Assembly (NCBI RefSeq): GCF_006385875.1
Contig: NZ_VFSU01000024.1
Span: 186,001-250,000, forward strand
Length of the DNA stretch: 64,000 bases
Direction: 5' to 3'
DNA from: Sandaracinobacter neustonicus
GTDB taxonomy: Bacteria; Pseudomonadota; Alphaproteobacteria; Sphingomonadales; Sphingomonadaceae
The position numbers and the translations under genes are program-made. The stretch's first letter is position 1; each line of letters begins with the position of its first letter. Shown here one piece after another: positions 42,139-50,039 of this stretch. Below the pieces are notes generated by a model, which ran no database searches, had not been told where the DNA came from, and saw only the letters and a list, made by a program, of their open reading frames with translations.

Positions 42139-42313
42139 TCGCCGCCCACACCGGCTCGCCACGCGCGTCGCGCGGAATCTCGCCCCAGGTCACCGCGCCG
42201 CGTTGCAGCCCGCTTGACGTATAGAGAGGGGCGGGCGCACAGGCTGCCACGCCGATCAACGATGCAAGCACCGCAACCGAACCGCCCAGCTTCGCTCCCC
42301 GGATCATGTTCAT
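42023..42313 (-). CDS. Small predicted lipoprotein
   Basis: A 96-residue protein with a type II signal peptide: basic start, hydrophobic core and lipobox GVAAC (C25 approx.). The mature part is Pro/Gln-rich, with no known domain. The gene overlaps the end of the plus-strand membrane protein gene by 116 bp, tail to tail. The lipobox makes it credible as a real gene, but there is no strong ribosome binding site. It is divergent from the RNA methyltransferase gene. Confidence 0.6.
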   Translation of the reverse strand: MNMIRGAKLGGSVAVLASLIGVAACAPAPLYTSSGLQRGAVTWGEIPRDARGEPVWAAIRPAPTQQAMNQNVLTSQQLAAARSSRPANVQEGDGED

Positions 42314-42358
42314 TCGTTTCTGTCCATTAACACCAACAGGATAAGCTTCCTTTCTCAT

Positions 42359-43567
42359 ATGACAGGCGCGTTGCATAGCATCTTGATCGAACGCTTCGCC
42401 GCGCGCGGGGATGGTGTCGCCGCAGACGGGCGTTTCGTGCCCGGGGCGGTTCCGGGCGATCTGCTGCTGGCTGATGGCAGCCTGCAACATGGCCCGGATC
42501 ATGTTGCGCCGCCATGCCCGCACTTTGGCGAATGCGGCGGCTGCCAGCTGCAACATGTGTCGGATCGGCTGATCGCGGAGTTCGCGCGGGATCGCATATT
42601 GGCCCCGCTGGCGCGCTCGGGAATCACGCCCGAACAGGTGATGCCGGTGCATGTCTCGCCCGAAGGCAGCCGCCGCCGCGCGGCGCTGCGCGCCACCCGC
42701 ACGGAAGGGCAAGTGCGGCTGGGCTTCAACGCCGAAGGCGCGCACCGGCTGGTGAATATGGCGCAATGCCCGGTGATGCACCCGGCGCTGTTCGCGCTGA
42801 TCGGGCCTTTGCGCGATCTGCTCGGCCCGTGGCTGGCAGAACGCTCGGCCATCGGCATCACCATGACGCTGACGGACAATGGCGTCGATCTGCTGCTCGC
42901 CAATCTTCAGGCCAACAGCCTGCCCCGGATCGAGGGGCTGACCCGATTCGCAGCGGATCAGCGGCTCGCCCGGCTGTCGGTGGAAGGGCCGATGGGGGTC
43001 GAAACCCTCGTCGCCAATGCCGAGCCGGTGCTGACCATGGGCGGCGTGCGCGTCACCCTGCCGCCTGCCGCTTTTTTGCAAGCGACGGCGGACGGCGAAG
43101 CGGCGCTGGTTTCCGCCGTCACCGCCATATTGGGCGATGCGCCGAAGGTGGTGGATCTGTTCGCCGGAAGCGGCACCTTCAGCTTCCCGGCCAGCCGCCG
43201 GGCGCAACTGCACGCCGTGGACGGCGCAGGCCCGGCCATCCGCGCGCTGGGCGAAGCCGCGCGCAGGGCAGGGCGGCAATTGAGCACCGACCACCGGGAC
43301 CTGTTCCGCAAGCCCTTGAGCGCAGATGAATTGTCCCGCTTCGATGCCGCCATCATCGACCCCCCGCGCGCCGGAGCCATCGCCCAGACGGAGCAACTCG
43401 CCGCCAGCACGCTGCCCGTGGTGGCCGCCGTCAGCTGCAACCCGGCCACCTTCACCCGCGATGCCGAGCGGCTGGTGGCGGCTGGCTTCCGGCTAGGGCG
43501 GCTGTGGCCGGTCGCGCAGTTCCGCTGGTCCACCCATGTGGAGCTGGTCGCCGAATTCCGGCGCTGA
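42359..43567 (+). CDS. Class I SAM-dependent RNA m5U methyltransferase (RumA/TrmA family)
   Basis: The 402-residue product belongs to the family that makes 5-methyluridine in 23S rRNA or tRNA. An N-terminal region carries the iron-sulfur cysteines CPHFGECGGCQLQH, with the fourth in NMAQCPV. The methyltransferase core has motif I VVDLFAGSGTFSFPASR, the catalytic DPPRAG motif and SCNPATFTRD, whose cysteine is the expected nucleophile. The usual TRAM domain is shortened. Which uridine is modified cannot be decided here. EamA follows 6 bp after the stop. Confidence 0.87.
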   Translation: MTGALHSILIERFAARGDGVAADGRFVPGAVPGDLLLADGSLQHGPDHVAPPCPHFGECGGCQLQHVSDRLIAEFARDRILAPLARSGITPEQVMPVHVSPEGSRRRAALRATRTEGQVRLGFNAEGAHRLVNMAQCPVMHPALFALIGPLRDLLGPWLAERSAIGITMTLTDNGVDLLLANLQANSLPRIEGLTRFAADQRLARLSVEGPMGVETLVANAEPVLTMGGVRVTLPPAAFLQATADGEAALVSAVTAILGDAPKVVDLFAGSGTFSFPASRRAQLHAVDGAGPAIRALGEAARRAGRQLSTDHRDLFRKPLSADELSRFDAAIIDPPRAGAIAQTEQLAASTLPVVAAVSCNPATFTRDAERLVAAGFRLGRLWPVAQFRWSTHVELVAEFRR

Positions 43568-43573
43568 CCCAAG

Positions 43574-44476
43574 ATGTTGAGCGGCCCAAAACTCGGAATC
43601 GCGCTGCGCATCCTCTCGGCCGTCAGCTTTTCGGTGATGGGAGCGCTGTTCAAGCTGGCGACCATGCAGGGGGCCAGCGCACCGGAACTGCTGTTCTATC
43701 GCGCTCTGGTGGGCATCCCGGTGCTGCTGATCTGGGTGCTGATGGGGCCGGGCCTGTCGCAGCTGGGCACGAAGCGGCCGATGATGCACGCGGGTCGGGC
43801 GCTGTTGGGCAATGCCGCGATCCTGTGCACCTTTCAGGCGCTGACGATGCTGCCGCTGGCGGAAATCACCACCATCGGCTTCATGGCCCCGGTGTTCGCC
43901 ACCATCCTGTCGTTCCTGATCCTGCGCGAACAGGTCGGCCCGCACCGCTGGTTCGCGGTGGCCTGCGGCTTCGCCGGCGTGGCGATCATCCTGCAGCCGG
44001 GCCAATCCGGGCAGTCGCTGCCCGCAGTGGGGCTGGCGCTCGCGCTGATCGGCGCGCTGGGCGCAGCGGGCGTCACCATCGCCGTTAGGCAGATGCGCGG
44101 CGAGCATGTGGCGGCGATCGTTTTCTGGTTCATGTCCTTGTCGCTCGTCACCAGCGCGCTGATGCTGCCTGTGTTCGGCCATTGGCACAGCTGGCCCACG
44201 CTGCTGTTGCTGCTGGGCGGCGGCGCGGCGGGGATCGTCGCGCAGATTTCCATGACCAGTTCGCTGCGGCACGCCGCCGTGTCGGTGCTGATGCCGTTCG
44301 ATTATATCCAGTTGCTGGGCGCGATCCTGTTCGGCTGGTTCCTGATGTCGGACGTGCCCGGCCTCACCACGCTGGCGGGCGGGGCGCTGATCGCGCTTTC
44401 GGGCCTCTACACCGTGTGGCGCGAATATCGGCTGCAACGCGCGCAGGATGTGCGGCCGCCGCAGTCTGTGGGATAA
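43574..44476 (+). CDS. EamA/DMT-family transporter
   Basis: A 300-residue drug/metabolite transporter with ten predicted helices in two EamA repeats. The first repeat starts at ALRILSAVSFSVMGALFKLA and the second near AVGLALALIGALGAAGVTIAVRQM. Family members export amino acids, nucleosides or drugs; the substrate here is unknown. It follows the RNA methyltransferase by 6 bp. Confidence 0.85.
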   Translation: MLSGPKLGIALRILSAVSFSVMGALFKLATMQGASAPELLFYRALVGIPVLLIWVLMGPGLSQLGTKRPMMHAGRALLGNAAILCTFQALTMLPLAEITTIGFMAPVFATILSFLILREQVGPHRWFAVACGFAGVAIILQPGQSGQSLPAVGLALALIGALGAAGVTIAVRQMRGEHVAAIVFWFMSLSLVTSALMLPVFGHWHSWPTLLLLLGGGAAGIVAQISMTSSLRHAAVSVLMPFDYIQLLGAILFGWFLMSDVPGLTTLAGGALIALSGLYTVWREYRLQRAQDVRPPQSVG

Positions 44477-44518
44477 GTCTTTCACGTCACCACATTGCGC
44501 AGATGTTACATACACTGG

Positions 44519-44591
44519 TTGACAGAAATCCTTGTGATTCCCGGATAAAGACGCCTCAGCCCGAAGCTGATCCAGGGTCGGCGGCTTCGGG
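44519..44591 (+). promoter_or_regulatory. Promoter-like site and leader hairpin before the first PEP-CTERM gene
   Basis: TTGACA (44519-44524) is a consensus -35 box; GGATAA (44543-44548) after an 18-bp spacer is a weak -10. CCCGAAGC (44560-44567) and GCTTCGGG (44584-44591) can pair in the leader just upstream of the AGAAAGG ribosome binding site. Confidence 0.35.
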
Positions 44592-44608
44592 TGAGAAAGG
44601 GTCGAACA

Positions 44609-45190
44609 ATGAAACTGAATATCCTGATCGCGGGCGTCGCCTGCGCCTTGCTGGGAACGGCGGCAAGCGCGGCAACCCTGTTCACGCAAGGCGCGCCCAC
44701 CGGCGCAATGACGAGCCCCGGCTCCGTCAGCTACCAGTTCGCCGCCAATGCCGGGGCCGGTCTCACCAGCTTCACGCTGAACGGCTTCAACTCGCTGGAT
44801 GGCGAGGGCAATGGCTATACCGATGTCTTCACGTTGAAGCTGAACGGCACCGACATCCTGTCGGGCAGCTACAATCTGGGCGGTGGCGGCTATGACATCA
44901 CCTATTTCGCCCCCGTCGGCAGCAGCGTCTCCGTCAGCACGCCGGGCAGCTGGCAGGGCGGCACCGGCCTGTTCAGCATTCCGCTGGGGCTGGCGCAGGG
45001 CACCAACACGCTGACGCTCAGCTATTCCGGCAATGCGCAAGGTCTGGGCGACGAAGGCTGGGGGGTCTCCAACCTCTCCGTCACCGGCGGCGTGCCGGAA
45101 CCGGCGACATGGACGATGCTGATCGCGGGCTTCGGCTTCGTCGGTGCCTCGCTGCGCCGCCGCAAGCCGGCTCTGGCGACGCTCTCCTAA
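44609..45190 (+). CDS. PEPxxWA-CTERM sorting domain-containing exported protein
   Basis: A 193-residue secreted protein: signal peptide (residues 1-20, cleavage near AASAA), a beta-rich Gly/Ser/Thr-rich body and a C-terminal sorting signal VPEPATWTMLIAGFGFVGASLRRRK. The signal comprises the PEP motif, a membrane helix and an arginine tail. Such proteins are processed by an exosortase (none in the window) and are thought to be surface or matrix components. The ATG at 44609 has GAAAGG 8 nt upstream. The body has no recognised domain. Confidence 0.87.
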   Translation: MKLNILIAGVACALLGTAASAATLFTQGAPTGAMTSPGSVSYQFAANAGAGLTSFTLNGFNSLDGEGNGYTDVFTLKLNGTDILSGSYNLGGGGYDITYFAPVGSSVSVSTPGSWQGGTGLFSIPLGLAQGTNTLTLSYSGNAQGLGDEGWGVSNLSVTGGVPEPATWTMLIAGFGFVGASLRRRKPALATLS

Positions 45191-45260
45191 GGGCTGCAAA
45201 GGGCTTCTCCTCCCCTCTCGTGGCTGCTACATCGGCCGCGAGAGGGGTTGGAGGACATTC

Positions 45261-46328
45261 ATGCGCCTGACCTTTCTCGCTGCCTTGCTGGGCAGTCTTG
45301 CCTTCCTTCCCGCCCATGCCGCCGGATTCGATCCGCGCGAGCACCGCGCACCACTGGCTGGCGAATCCACACAAGTGATGGTGCTGGGCACCCCGCATCT
45401 TTCCGGCCTGCCCAAGGATTTTCAGCCGCAGACGCTGTCGCTGTTGCTGGACCGGCTGGCAGGCTGGAAGCCGGACGCCATCGCCATCGAAGGCGTTTCC
45501 GGCCTGCAATGCGAACAATATCGGCAGAACCCGGCGATCTGGCCCGGCGTGGCAGACGCTTACTGTGTGGATCTGGCCGCAGCCGCCAAAGCCTCTGGCA
45601 TGACCGTCCCCGCCGCCACGGCGGAGGCCGCCCGCCTGCTCGCCGCATGGCCCGCCACCCCCACGGCGTCTCAGCGGCGGCATCTGGCGCTTAGCTTCCT
45701 TGCCGCCGGGGAACCGGCGTCTGCTGTGGTGCAATGGCTTCGGCTTCCCCCTGCCGAACGCATCGCGCAGGACGGGCTGACGCCGGAACTGGTGGAGTGG
45801 CTGGATGCCCGCATCAATCGCCGCAACGAAAATTACCTGATCGCCGCCGCGCTGGCCGCCCGGCTCGGCCATGAACGGGTCTGGTCCACCGACGATCACA
45901 GCGCCGACAGCCTGACAGCAGCAGATGACCCGGATTTCGAAAAGGCGATGCAGCGCATCTGGAGCGGCCCGGAAAGCGATGCGCGATCTGCAGCCGCGAA
46001 GGCCATCAACGCACAAATGCAGACACAGCAGGCAGTGCTGAAAGCCTATCGCTACTACAATGATCCGGCCGAGGCAGACCGCGCCTTCGCCACCGATTTC
46101 GGCAAGGCGATGGCGGATGCCACGCCGCAAAACTATGGCCGCCGCTACCTCGGCTGGTGGGAAACCCGCAATCTGCGCATGGCCGGTAACGTCCGCGAAG
46201 TGGCGGCACTGAAGCCCGGCGGCCGTGTGCTGGTCCTCACCGGGGCCAGCCACAAGGGCTATCTGGATGCCTATCTGGGCATGATGCACGACGTGAAGAT
46301 CGCCGACCCGCTGCCGCTTCTACAATAA
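45261..46328 (+). CDS. DUF5694 domain-containing exported protein
   Basis: A 355-residue protein with a cleavable signal peptide (residues 1-20, ending AHAAG). The body starts with VMVLGTPHLSGLPKDF and ends with GGRVLVLTGASHKGYLDAYLG, a pattern shared with DUF5694 proteins that resemble the TraB/GumN fold, with a GTPH motif near the start and GASH near the end. Function is unknown. GGAGGACATTC places a good ribosome binding site before the ATG at 45261. Confidence 0.72.
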   Translation: MRLTFLAALLGSLAFLPAHAAGFDPREHRAPLAGESTQVMVLGTPHLSGLPKDFQPQTLSLLLDRLAGWKPDAIAIEGVSGLQCEQYRQNPAIWPGVADAYCVDLAAAAKASGMTVPAATAEAARLLAAWPATPTASQRRHLALSFLAAGEPASAVVQWLRLPPAERIAQDGLTPELVEWLDARINRRNENYLIAAALAARLGHERVWSTDDHSADSLTAADDPDFEKAMQRIWSGPESDARSAAAKAINAQMQTQQAVLKAYRYYNDPAEADRAFATDFGKAMADATPQNYGRRYLGWWETRNLRMAGNVREVAALKPGGRVLVLTGASHKGYLDAYLGMMHDVKIADPLPLLQ

Positions 46329-46341
46329 GCCGAGCCAAAAT

Positions 46342-46363
46342 CCTCTCCCGCTTGCGGGAGAGG
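46342..46363. terminator. Hairpin between convergent genes
   Basis: CCTCTCCCGC-TT-GCGGGAGAGG is a perfect 10-bp stem 13 bp after the DUF5694 stop, in the gap with the convergent deoxyhypusine-synthase-like gene. It is symmetric and could stop transcription from both sides, but no T tract follows; it also resembles a dispersed repeat. Confidence 0.4.
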
Positions 46364-46450
46364 CGACTCGCGCGCCAGCGCGGCGGGTGAGAGTGACCCC
46401 AAACCAAGGCCTGGAACACCCGGCCCGCCGCCTGTTGCCGAGTTTGGACT

Positions 46451-47502
46451 TCAGGCTGCGAACAGCTTCGCCCAGCCGCGCTTGGCGCGGGCCTTCCAGT
46501 GGCCGCGATGATAAGCGTCAGAGGCCAGCAGCGGCATCACGCTGCCCGCTTCGGCGAACACCATCTGCTCGATGCCGGTGTTCACCTTGCCCCAGCTGGC
46601 TGCCTCTTGCAGCGTGGAGGAGGAGCAGGCACCGTCGCGCACGTCTGCAACCGTGATCTGCACGGCATATTTGTGCACTTCCACATCCTCATGGCCGAGG
46701 ATTTCCGCGCACACCACGGTGTCCTGAATGAAGTTCTTCGGCACGCCGCCGCCGATCATCAACAGGCCGGTGGTGCCCGCCTTGATCTTGATGTCCGTCA
46801 GTTCGCGGAAGTCTGCAATCGCGTCCAGCACCATATAGGGCTGGCCTTCCTTGGCGCGGTCCACCTGATGCTTCACCAGCCCGAATCCGGCCGACGAATC
46901 GACGAACGCCGGGCAGAAGATCGGCACGTCATGCTCGTACGCCAGCTTGACGAGGCTGTTGTCCTTCTTGCCATGCTCTTGCAAGTATTTGCCCATCTCG
47001 CGGATGAAGGCGCGGCTGGAATAGGCGCGCGGTTCCAGTGAGTTGGCGATCTTGTTGATGGTGAAGTCGCAGTCCTGAAGCTGTTCTTCGTCGATGTAGG
47101 TATCATAGATACGATCGATATAGAGCGAGCGCAGGGTATCATCGTCCGGGATTTCCAGCGCCTGATAATGCTTGTGGCCAAGGCCTTCGAAGAAATCCAT
47201 GTCCACGATGGTGGCACCCGTGGCGATCACCACGTCCACCATATTGTTGCGGATCAGTTCGGCATACAGGTCCATGCAGCCGCCGGCCGAGGTGAACCGG
47301 CGATCACCAGGCAGACGGTGCAGTCCTTGTCTTCCAGCATCTGGTTGTAGATGCCGGTGGCGCGCGCGAGGTCGCGGCTGGTGAAGCTCATGTTCGCCAT
47401 CTGGTCGATGATCGGCCGGGCGTCGAAGCTCTTGATGTCGATATGCTCGACCTTCTTGGACAGAAGTTCAGCCTTCCGCTGTGCGTTCACTTGCTCGCTC
47501 AT
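46451..47502 (-). pseudogene. Deoxyhypusine-synthase-like protein (probable homospermidine synthase), frameshifted
   Basis: The family is clear but the frame is broken by one base. The first frame starts at ATG 47502 (GGAG upstream) and encodes about 68 residues up to CTVCLVIAGS. Near 47293-47298 a single base is missing. The next frame continues with CMDLYAELIRNNMVDVVIATGATIVDMDF, NAD-site segments (GGGVPKNF) and the catalytic lysine region LQEAASWGKVN, to 46451. Restoring one base rejoins the expected S-T-S-A-G-G-C-M. The full protein would be about 350 residues. Bacterial members make homospermidine from putrescine or spermidine, which fits the decarboxylase gene upstream. Either a disabling mutation or a sequencing error. 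Confidence 0.88.
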
Positions 47503-47514
47503 GTTCGTCTCCAA

Positions 47515-47547
47515 CAGAAATAGAACCCCACCGCCGAAGCGGTGGGG
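47515..47547 (-). terminator. UUCG-capped intrinsic terminator between decarboxylase and deoxyhypusine-synthase-like gene
   Basis: On the minus strand CCCCACCGC (47547-47539) pairs with GCGGTGGGG (47534-47526) around a TTCG tetraloop, followed by TTCTATTTCTG. This is a strong terminator 53 bp after the decarboxylase stop and just before the next gene start, so expression of the second gene would need read-through or a separate promoter. Confidence 0.75.
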
Positions 47548-47600
47548 GAAAAGAATGAAACCTTGATGACGCGCTTAGTTGCGCGTCCATTCTGACGGGC

Positions 47601-48818
47601 TTACACCCGAGCCGCAACTCCCAGCGGCACGACATTGGCCGGAACCACGGCCTCGCCGCCCATCGGGATCAGGCTCGCCATCGGTGCGTCCGTCACGATC
47701 ACGGTGTCGCCGTTGGTGAAACCGTTGAAGCCCGTGCGCATGGCTTGCCCATAGGCACCCAGCTGGCCGATCTCGATATAATCGCCCGCCTTCACATCCG
47801 CCGGCAGTTCGAACGGACCCTTCATATGATCCATGTCGTCGCAGGTCGGGCCGTAAAAGGCGAAGTCCATCGGTTCGGCCTGCGAGGCATCCGCCCGCAC
47901 CAGCTTCACCGGATAGCGCCACTCCACATGGGCTGCATCGAACAGCGAGCCATAGGCCCCATCGTTGATGTAAAGCTCTTCACCGCGCCGCTTTTCCACC
48001 CGCACCAGCACGCTGGCATAATCGGCGGACAGCGCCCGGCCCGGCTCGCACCACAACTCGGCGGAGTAAGAAATCGGCAGCGATTCATAAGCCCGCTCGA
48101 TCACCGCGAAATAGGTCTCAAGGCTGGGCGGTTCCATGCCCGGATAGCGGCTGGGGAAGCCGCCGCCCACGTCGATCACGTCCACGGTCACGCCCGCTTC
48201 CACGATCGCCGCACGCACGAAGGCCAACGCATCCGCATAGGCCGCCGGGCTCATCGCCTGCGATCCCACATGGAAGCAGATGCCCAAGGCGTCCGCTGCC
48301 TGACGCGCCGCCAGCAGCAGGGCAGGGGCATCGGCCACGCCGATCCCGAACTTGGAGGCGAGGCTCAGCTTGGAATAGCCGGACGACACCTTCAGCCGCA
48401 CGCACAGCGTGAGGTCAGCCGCGGGCACGCCATCGGTCGCGCAGGAACGGACGATTTTCGCCAGTTCCTCATGCGTATCCAGCGAGAAGATCCGCACGCC
48501 ATGCACATGATAAGCCTCGGCAATCGCCTCCTCGGCCTTCACCGGGTGCATGAACGCCAGCACGGCTTGCGGCAGCAGCCCGCGCACCAGACGCACTTCC
48601 GCGATGGAAGCGACGTCGAAATGGCGGATGCCACCTTCCCACAGCGTCTCGATCAGGTGCGGCGAAGGGTTTGCCTTCACGGCATAGAAGCTCTTGCCCG
48701 GAAATGCCGAAGCAAAGAAGCGCGCCGCATCGAGAGCAGCATCAGGACGGACGAGGGTGACCGGGGCTGCAGGCTGCAGCTCGGTCGCTACCCGAAGCGC
48801 GTTATGATGGTTGTGCAA
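47601..48818 (-). CDS. Type III PLP-dependent ornithine/lysine decarboxylase
   Basis: A 405-residue alanine-racemase-fold decarboxylase. The PLP lysine is in FYAVKANPS (K48); later motifs are HVGSQ, the glycine loop DVGGGFPSRYPG, EPGRALS and the C-terminal YGPTCDDMD with the cysteine that completes the dimer active site. This eukaryote-like ornithine decarboxylase group makes putrescine and/or cadaverine. I place the start at TTG 48818 because GGAGG lies 9 nt upstream and the protein family begins at about this point (HNHHNALRVATEL); the open frame upstream runs through the structured leader. The following gene is a polyamine-modifying synthase, supporting the pathway. Confidence 0.88.
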   Translation of the reverse strand: MHNHHNALRVATELQPAAPVTLVRPDAALDAARFFASAFPGKSFYAVKANPSPHLIETLWEGGIRHFDVASIAEVRLVRGLLPQAVLAFMHPVKAEEAIAEAYHVHGVRIFSLDTHEELAKIVRSCATDGVPAADLTLCVRLKVSSGYSKLSLASKFGIGVADAPALLLAARQAADALGICFHVGSQAMSPAAYADALAFVRAAIVEAGVTVDVIDVGGGFPSRYPGMEPPSLETYFAVIERAYESLPISYSAELWCEPGRALSADYASVLVRVEKRRGEELYINDGAYGSLFDAAHVEWRYPVKLVRADASQAEPMDFAFYGPTCDDMDHMKGPFELPADVKAGDYIEIGQLGAYGQAMRTGFNGFTNGDTVIVTDAPMASLIPMGGEAVVPANVVPLGVAARV

Positions 48819-48823
48819 TTCAA

Positions 48824-48874
48824 GGGACCTCCGGGGTGCAGTTTCAGAATCGACTGCCTTGCGGTGGAAGTCCC
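48824..48874 (-). promoter_or_regulatory. Leader hairpin that can mask the decarboxylase ribosome binding site (speF-motif candidate)
   Basis: On the minus strand GGGACTTCC (48874-48866) is complementary over nine positions, with one G-U pair, to GGAGGTCCC (48832-48824), which contains the Shine-Dalgarno GGAGG. Between them GCAGT and ACTGC form an inner stem. A conserved 'speF' RNA motif is known upstream of ornithine decarboxylase genes in alphaproteobacteria; I cannot confirm from memory that this sequence is a member. Confidence 0.55.
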
Positions 48875-49007
48875 ATGGGGCAGCGGAGCGCGCATATGGG
48901 GACGAAGCCCCCCCATGTAAAGTGGAAAATTGTGACAATGCTATCGACTGTTAGCCCGTGCCGACGAAGCGGGTGGCAGCGTGGCGATATGCAGCCGATG
49001 ATGCAGT

Positions 49008-49532
49008 TCAGGTGCAGCGAAATAGCGGCCCGCCGTCAGCGGTGATTATCTTATAGCGGACCCGGTAGGCATTGGGGTCAAACTCCGTCTCGTAGGGAGA
49101 CGATAAAAGCTCCCGCAGCTCCGTCAGGCCATGCTTCTGATCGTAGAACATCAGCGCGGTGGGCAGCGCTTCCAGAATGTAGGTTCCGCTGGGCAGGCCA
49201 TAGTGCGCCATCGGCGCGACAACAAAAACGCGGCCAGCAATTTTCGAATGCGGGATACTCGCTCTCTCAGCTTTTGTGAGATCGCACTTTCGAGCAAATG
49301 CCAGAGCCACTTTGTCCGGCACCGAGATGCAGTTGTAATTCGCATCGGAGCAATCAACGAATTGACTGCTCCAGTCATCGGTTGAGATTGTCCGGGTCTC
49401 GAAGTTTACCAGCATCCGTTTCAGGTCGGGGGCAACCATCGTTGCCGCCTTATTGTTGCTGGAAGCAGTCGCGTTGCCCGCCGACAGGGCGGCAATGACG
49501 CCCAAAACGATCAGCCGAACAAAAGCGAGCAT
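49008..49532 (-). CDS. Hypothetical exported protein
   Basis: A 174-residue protein I do not recognise. The N-terminus is a clear signal peptide (LAFVRLIVLGVIAALSAGNATA), so the protein is probably periplasmic. The mature part has four cysteines, compatible with disulfides, and no known motif. Like the orphan at 2.6-3.1 kb, it is visibly less GC-rich than its neighbours, suggesting horizontal origin. It lies between the decarboxylase leader and an acyl carrier protein gene, with no obvious partner. Confidence 0.62.
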   Translation of the reverse strand: MLAFVRLIVLGVIAALSAGNATASSNNKAATMVAPDLKRMLVNFETRTISTDDWSSQFVDCSDANYNCISVPDKVALAFARKCDLTKAERASIPHSKIAGRVFVVAPMAHYGLPSGTYILEALPTALMFYDQKHGLTELRELLSSPYETEFDPNAYRVRYKIITADGGPLFRCT

Positions 49533-49589
49533 GGGTCAACCGTCTTTCCGAGAACCGGAAAAAAGGGTTCCCTCAATCGGTCGGGCAGG

Positions 49590-49889
49590 TCAACCTGCCA
49601 GCTTCGCCGAAACGAAGTCCGACAGGGTGCCGACGCTCTCGAACAATTCGCCGGAAACCTCGTCATCGTCGATCAGGATGCCAAAGCGATCCTCCAGCGC
49701 CGTCAGCACCGTGGCGACCGCCATCGAATCCAGTTCGGGCAGGCTGCCGAACAGCAAAGTCTCGCGCGTCAGCCCCTCGGCCACGTCAGGCGTCAGCGAC
49801 AGCGCGTCGACCAGCGTTGCCGCGACATCCTCCACGATCTGGTCAGGCGTAACAGACAGGCTTGCCACCTCGGTGCTCGCTCCCCGCAT
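49590..49889 (-). CDS. Acyl carrier protein
   Basis: A 99-residue ACP-like protein. The phosphopantetheine-attachment site is S55 in LPELDSMAVATVL, followed by helix III (ALEDRFGILIDDDEVSGELFESVGTL). The sequence differs from the housekeeping AcpP (which has DSLD), so it is probably a specialised carrier for lipid, polyketide or exopolysaccharide synthesis. Related ACPs occur in exosortase-associated loci of sphingomonads, but no acyl-AMP ligase or synthase is next to it here. Confidence 0.85.
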   Translation of the reverse strand: MRGASTEVASLSVTPDQIVEDVAATLVDALSLTPDVAEGLTRETLLFGSLPELDSMAVATVLTALEDRFGILIDDDEVSGELFESVGTLSDFVSAKLAG

Positions 49890-50039
49890 GCGGTTCCAAA
49901 GGGGGCCACGGGTGCATCGCCCGGGCGTCCTCCAAGGTCGCGCGCCTTACGCCTGCCTGCGCTGCAATGCAACAGGCGGGGGCAACAGGGAGGGGGAGGG
50001 CATTGCAACCGGCGCGCCCGCCCCATAGATGCAGGCCCC

